Positions 62,365-64,000 of a stretch of DNA of 64,000 nucleotides are shown here, piece by piece (position 1 is the first letter of the stretch; every line of letters starts with the position of its first letter). Source of the stretch: JAFGOM01 sp964605795 (GTDB lineage Archaea > Halobacteriota > Methanomicrobia > Methanomicrobiales > Methanospirillaceae); contig CAZSDZ010000001.1 in the NCBI GenBank assembly GCA_964605795.1, forward strand, positions 107,301 to 171,300. Direction: 5' to 3'. Made by a program: the position numbers and the translations under genes. The notes beneath the pieces were generated by a model, which had not been told where the DNA came from, searched no databases, and worked only from the letters and a program-made list of their open reading frames with translations.

Positions 62365-62918
62365 AAAAAAAGAGAATAACAGGATTACAGAGGATTATCA
62401 TGATTATTGAATGGTTAACCATGCAGCAGTGGTCACCCTATCTTGCAGGTGCAGGGATCGGGATAGTATCCTGGTTTACCTTTCTTTTGTCAGACAAAGG
62501 ATTAGGATGTTCCACGAGTTATGCAAAGACTGCCGGAATGATTGAGTCTCTGGCAACCCGGGGAAAGTCACGGGAAAAAGAGTATTACCAGGAGTTCCCC
62601 CCGTCCATTGACTGGCAGTGGATGCTCGTTATCGGGATCGTCATCGGAGCGTTTCTCTCATCCATCCTGTCAGGAACGTTCTCTATAAAAGTAGTACCTG
62701 ACCTGTTTCAGACCAGGTTCGGTGATGATCCGCATGTCAGGATCCTCTTTGCCGTAACAGGCGGGATTCTCATGGGACTGGGAGCCCGATGGGCACGGGG
62801 ATGCACGAGCGGGCATGGGATCACCGGGAATATGCAGCTTGGCACTGCAAGTCTTGTCGCATCGGCATGCTTCTTTGCCGGGGGGATTGCCATGGCATAT
62901 ATCGTATATGCCCTTTAG
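62361..62918 (+). CDS. YeeE/YedE-family membrane protein, first half-transporter
   Basis: A 185-aa protein with about four or five transmembrane helices. The family motif GARWARGCTSGHGITG lies near residues 143-158, and an earlier conserved Cys is in SDKGLGCSTSYAKT near 50. Cysteines like these relay thiosulfate or persulfide sulfur in TsuA/YeeE. Full-length TsuA has two such halves; here they are two genes, like PmpA/PmpB. It overlaps the rhodanese-fusion stop by ATGA, so import and sulfane-sulfur handling are made together. Confidence 0.85.
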   Translation: MKKKRITGLQRIIMIIEWLTMQQWSPYLAGAGIGIVSWFTFLLSDKGLGCSTSYAKTAGMIESLATRGKSREKEYYQEFPPSIDWQWMLVIGIVIGAFLSSILSGTFSIKVVPDLFQTRFGDDPHVRILFAVTGGILMGLGARWARGCTSGHGITGNMQLGTASLVASACFFAGGIAMAYIVYAL

Positions 62919-62928
62919 GAGAAGGACC

Positions 62929-63486
62929 ATGAATGTAATTGATATTCGGAAAAAAAGGCACCTTCAACTCATCCTTGGCCTTCTCTGCGGGATTGTGTTC
63001 GGATTTTTGTTACAGAAAGCCTCGGTGACCGAGTATGACGTGATCCTGAAGCAACTCCTGCTCACTGACTTTACCGTGGTCAAAGTCATGTTATCAGCGG
63101 TACTCTTTGGCATGATAGGGCTCTTTATCCTCAACCGTGCAGGTTATATCACGTTTCATGTCACTCGTGGCTCAGTTGGTTCTACCGTCATCGGAGGTCT
63201 GATATTTGGTATCGGATTCGCCCTGCTCGGGTACTGTCCCGGGACCGTTGCAGGAGCAATCGGGAGTGGATGGCTCGATGCCCTTTTTGGCGGGGCTGTC
63301 GGGATTGTCATCGGTGCCGGTCTGTTTGCTGCTCTCTACCCACGGCTCAAGCCGCTCCTCTCCTACCGGCCTTTTCGTAAACCGACACTCTATGAATTGA
63401 TCGGGATAAAACCCGGCATTCTTATCCCGCTGTATTGTGCCGGTATTCTCATCCTCTTCTTTCTCCTTGAGAGGGCAGGCCTCTAA
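62929..63486 (+). CDS. YeeE/YedE-family membrane protein, second half-transporter
   Basis: A 185-aa protein with about five transmembrane helices. ATG 62929 has AGGAGAAGG just upstream and lies 10 bases after the previous stop; the frame is open further left but that part is in another gene. It carries the second-half signature GFALLGYCPGTVAGAIGSGWLDALFGG near 98-124, with a conserved Cys in GYCPGT. It should pair with the preceding protein to form the sulfur-compound channel. Confidence 0.85.
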   Translation: MNVIDIRKKRHLQLILGLLCGIVFGFLLQKASVTEYDVILKQLLLTDFTVVKVMLSAVLFGMIGLFILNRAGYITFHVTRGSVGSTVIGGLIFGIGFALLGYCPGTVAGAIGSGWLDALFGGAVGIVIGAGLFAALYPRLKPLLSYRPFRKPTLYELIGIKPGILIPLYCAGILILFFLLERAGL

Positions 63487-63600
63487 ATCCTGTTTTTCTT
63501 CAAAAATCCCATTTTTGAGTTGATTCCCGGCACCAGTTCGTGAAGAACGGTTGCGTTAAAACCAGTGAATTTTAATAGTGTAAAACAGAAAAAAGAGTAT

Positions 63601-64000
63601 ATGAATGCGAAGTTCATTGGGATCGGAACGGTAGCAGGAGGAGTTCTCCTCCTTGTGGTTTCATTCCTTGCAGATGCGATTGCACAGCTGGTTACCCCGT
63701 ATGATATCTTCTCGATCGGCGACATGCGGGCAATAAATGATCCGATGATGGGTCTTTTCTTTTTGTACCCGTTCATCTTCGCTCTCATGGCTGCCATCGT
63801 GTTTGATCTGGTTCAGTCGGCCCTTCCCGGGGATTGGACGAAAAAAGGTCTCCTCTATGGAGGGATTCTCTTTATCCTTGTGGTTATCCCGAACATGGTC
63901 GTCATATTCTCGTCGATGACCTATCCTGCCGGTTTTTATACCTCAAACATCCTCGCAGGGATCATTGGTTATCCGTTGATCGGACTGATTTTTGCGAAGA
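63601..64000 (+). CDS. Hypothetical multi-pass membrane protein, partial
   Basis: 133 codons open at the right window edge, starting at ATG 63601 behind an AAAAAAGAGTAT tract. Four hydrophobic segments are visible at about 5-29, 45-70, 80-100 and 108-131, with FFLYPFIFALMAAIVFDLVQ in the second. No family is recognised. The 114-base gap after the YeeE/YedE gene suggests its own promoter. Confidence 0.7.
   Translation, partial: MNAKFIGIGTVAGGVLLLVVSFLADAIAQLVTPYDIFSIGDMRAINDPMMGLFFLYPFIFALMAAIVFDLVQSALPGDWTKKGLLYGGILFILVVIPNMVVIFSSMTYPAGFYTSNILAGIIGYPLIGLIFAK

Overview
The window is a stretch of a methanogenic archaeon's chromosome, most likely of the order Methanomicrobiales and perhaps close to Methanospirillum. 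The order is inferred, and the genus is only a guess. The evidence is the gene content: MfnA (methanofuran pathway), Dph2 (diphthamide), archaeal RibL, a JAMM protease, the archaeal DHPS-like protein, HVO_0476 and DUF371 families, an A1:U72 initiator tRNA, PKD-rich surface proteins and large PAS/REC hybrid kinases. Two N runs (10 and 100 bases) show it comes from a draft scaffold.

Layout. 1-2.6 kb: four-subunit pyruvate:ferredoxin oxidoreductase, ordered beta-alpha-gamma-delta, with delta cut by the window edge. 2.8-19.8 kb: housekeeping and archaeal conserved genes (RecQ, TruA, PHP phosphoesterase, DHPS-like, JAMM-RibL, DUF92, Obg/TGS GTPase, sugar nucleotidyltransferase, CBS-ParB), plus an acidic Trp/Glu-rich protein and two tandem exported FKBP-like proteins. 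20.2-28.8 kb: a small membrane protein, then a tightly overlapping leftward operon ppsA-mfnA-hpt-dph2-METTL5-MFS, divergent from serA. 28.9 kb: tRNA-Val(GAC). 29.4-37.3 kb: an HTH regulator behind a palindromic promoter, then a signalling block of one 1266-aa REC-PAS7-histidine kinase and a similar protein split into two overlapping frames at a run of seven A's. 37.6-37.8 kb: a scaffold gap flanked by identical 55-base ends, so probably a false gap. 37.8-40.7 kb: a lipoprotein substrate-binding protein and ManC.

40.9-48.9 kb is the main accessory block: three exported proteins in one orientation. The first-transcribed has SBBP-type repeats, six PKD domains and a canonical C-terminal dockerin; the two downstream start with cohesin-like domains followed by PKD and PEGA domains. 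This suggests an archaeal surface complex assembled by cohesin-dockerin pairing.

49.3-56.1 kb: class II LysRS, an exported S8-like peptidase with Glu where the catalytic His should be, a solitary CheW, an Lhr-like helicase and a thioredoxin. 56.5 kb: initiator tRNA-Met. 56.9-63.5 kb: a rightward set of TrkH, a large Eco57I/PglX-like methyltransferase whose NPPY catalytic motif is lost, and a sulfur module (persulfide dioxygenase-like/rhodanese fusion plus a two-gene YeeE/YedE transporter). A membrane-protein gene runs off the right edge.

The items I would look at first are the A7 frameshift junction, the cohesin/dockerin cluster, the motif-less methyltransferase and the sulfur module in a strict anaerobe.
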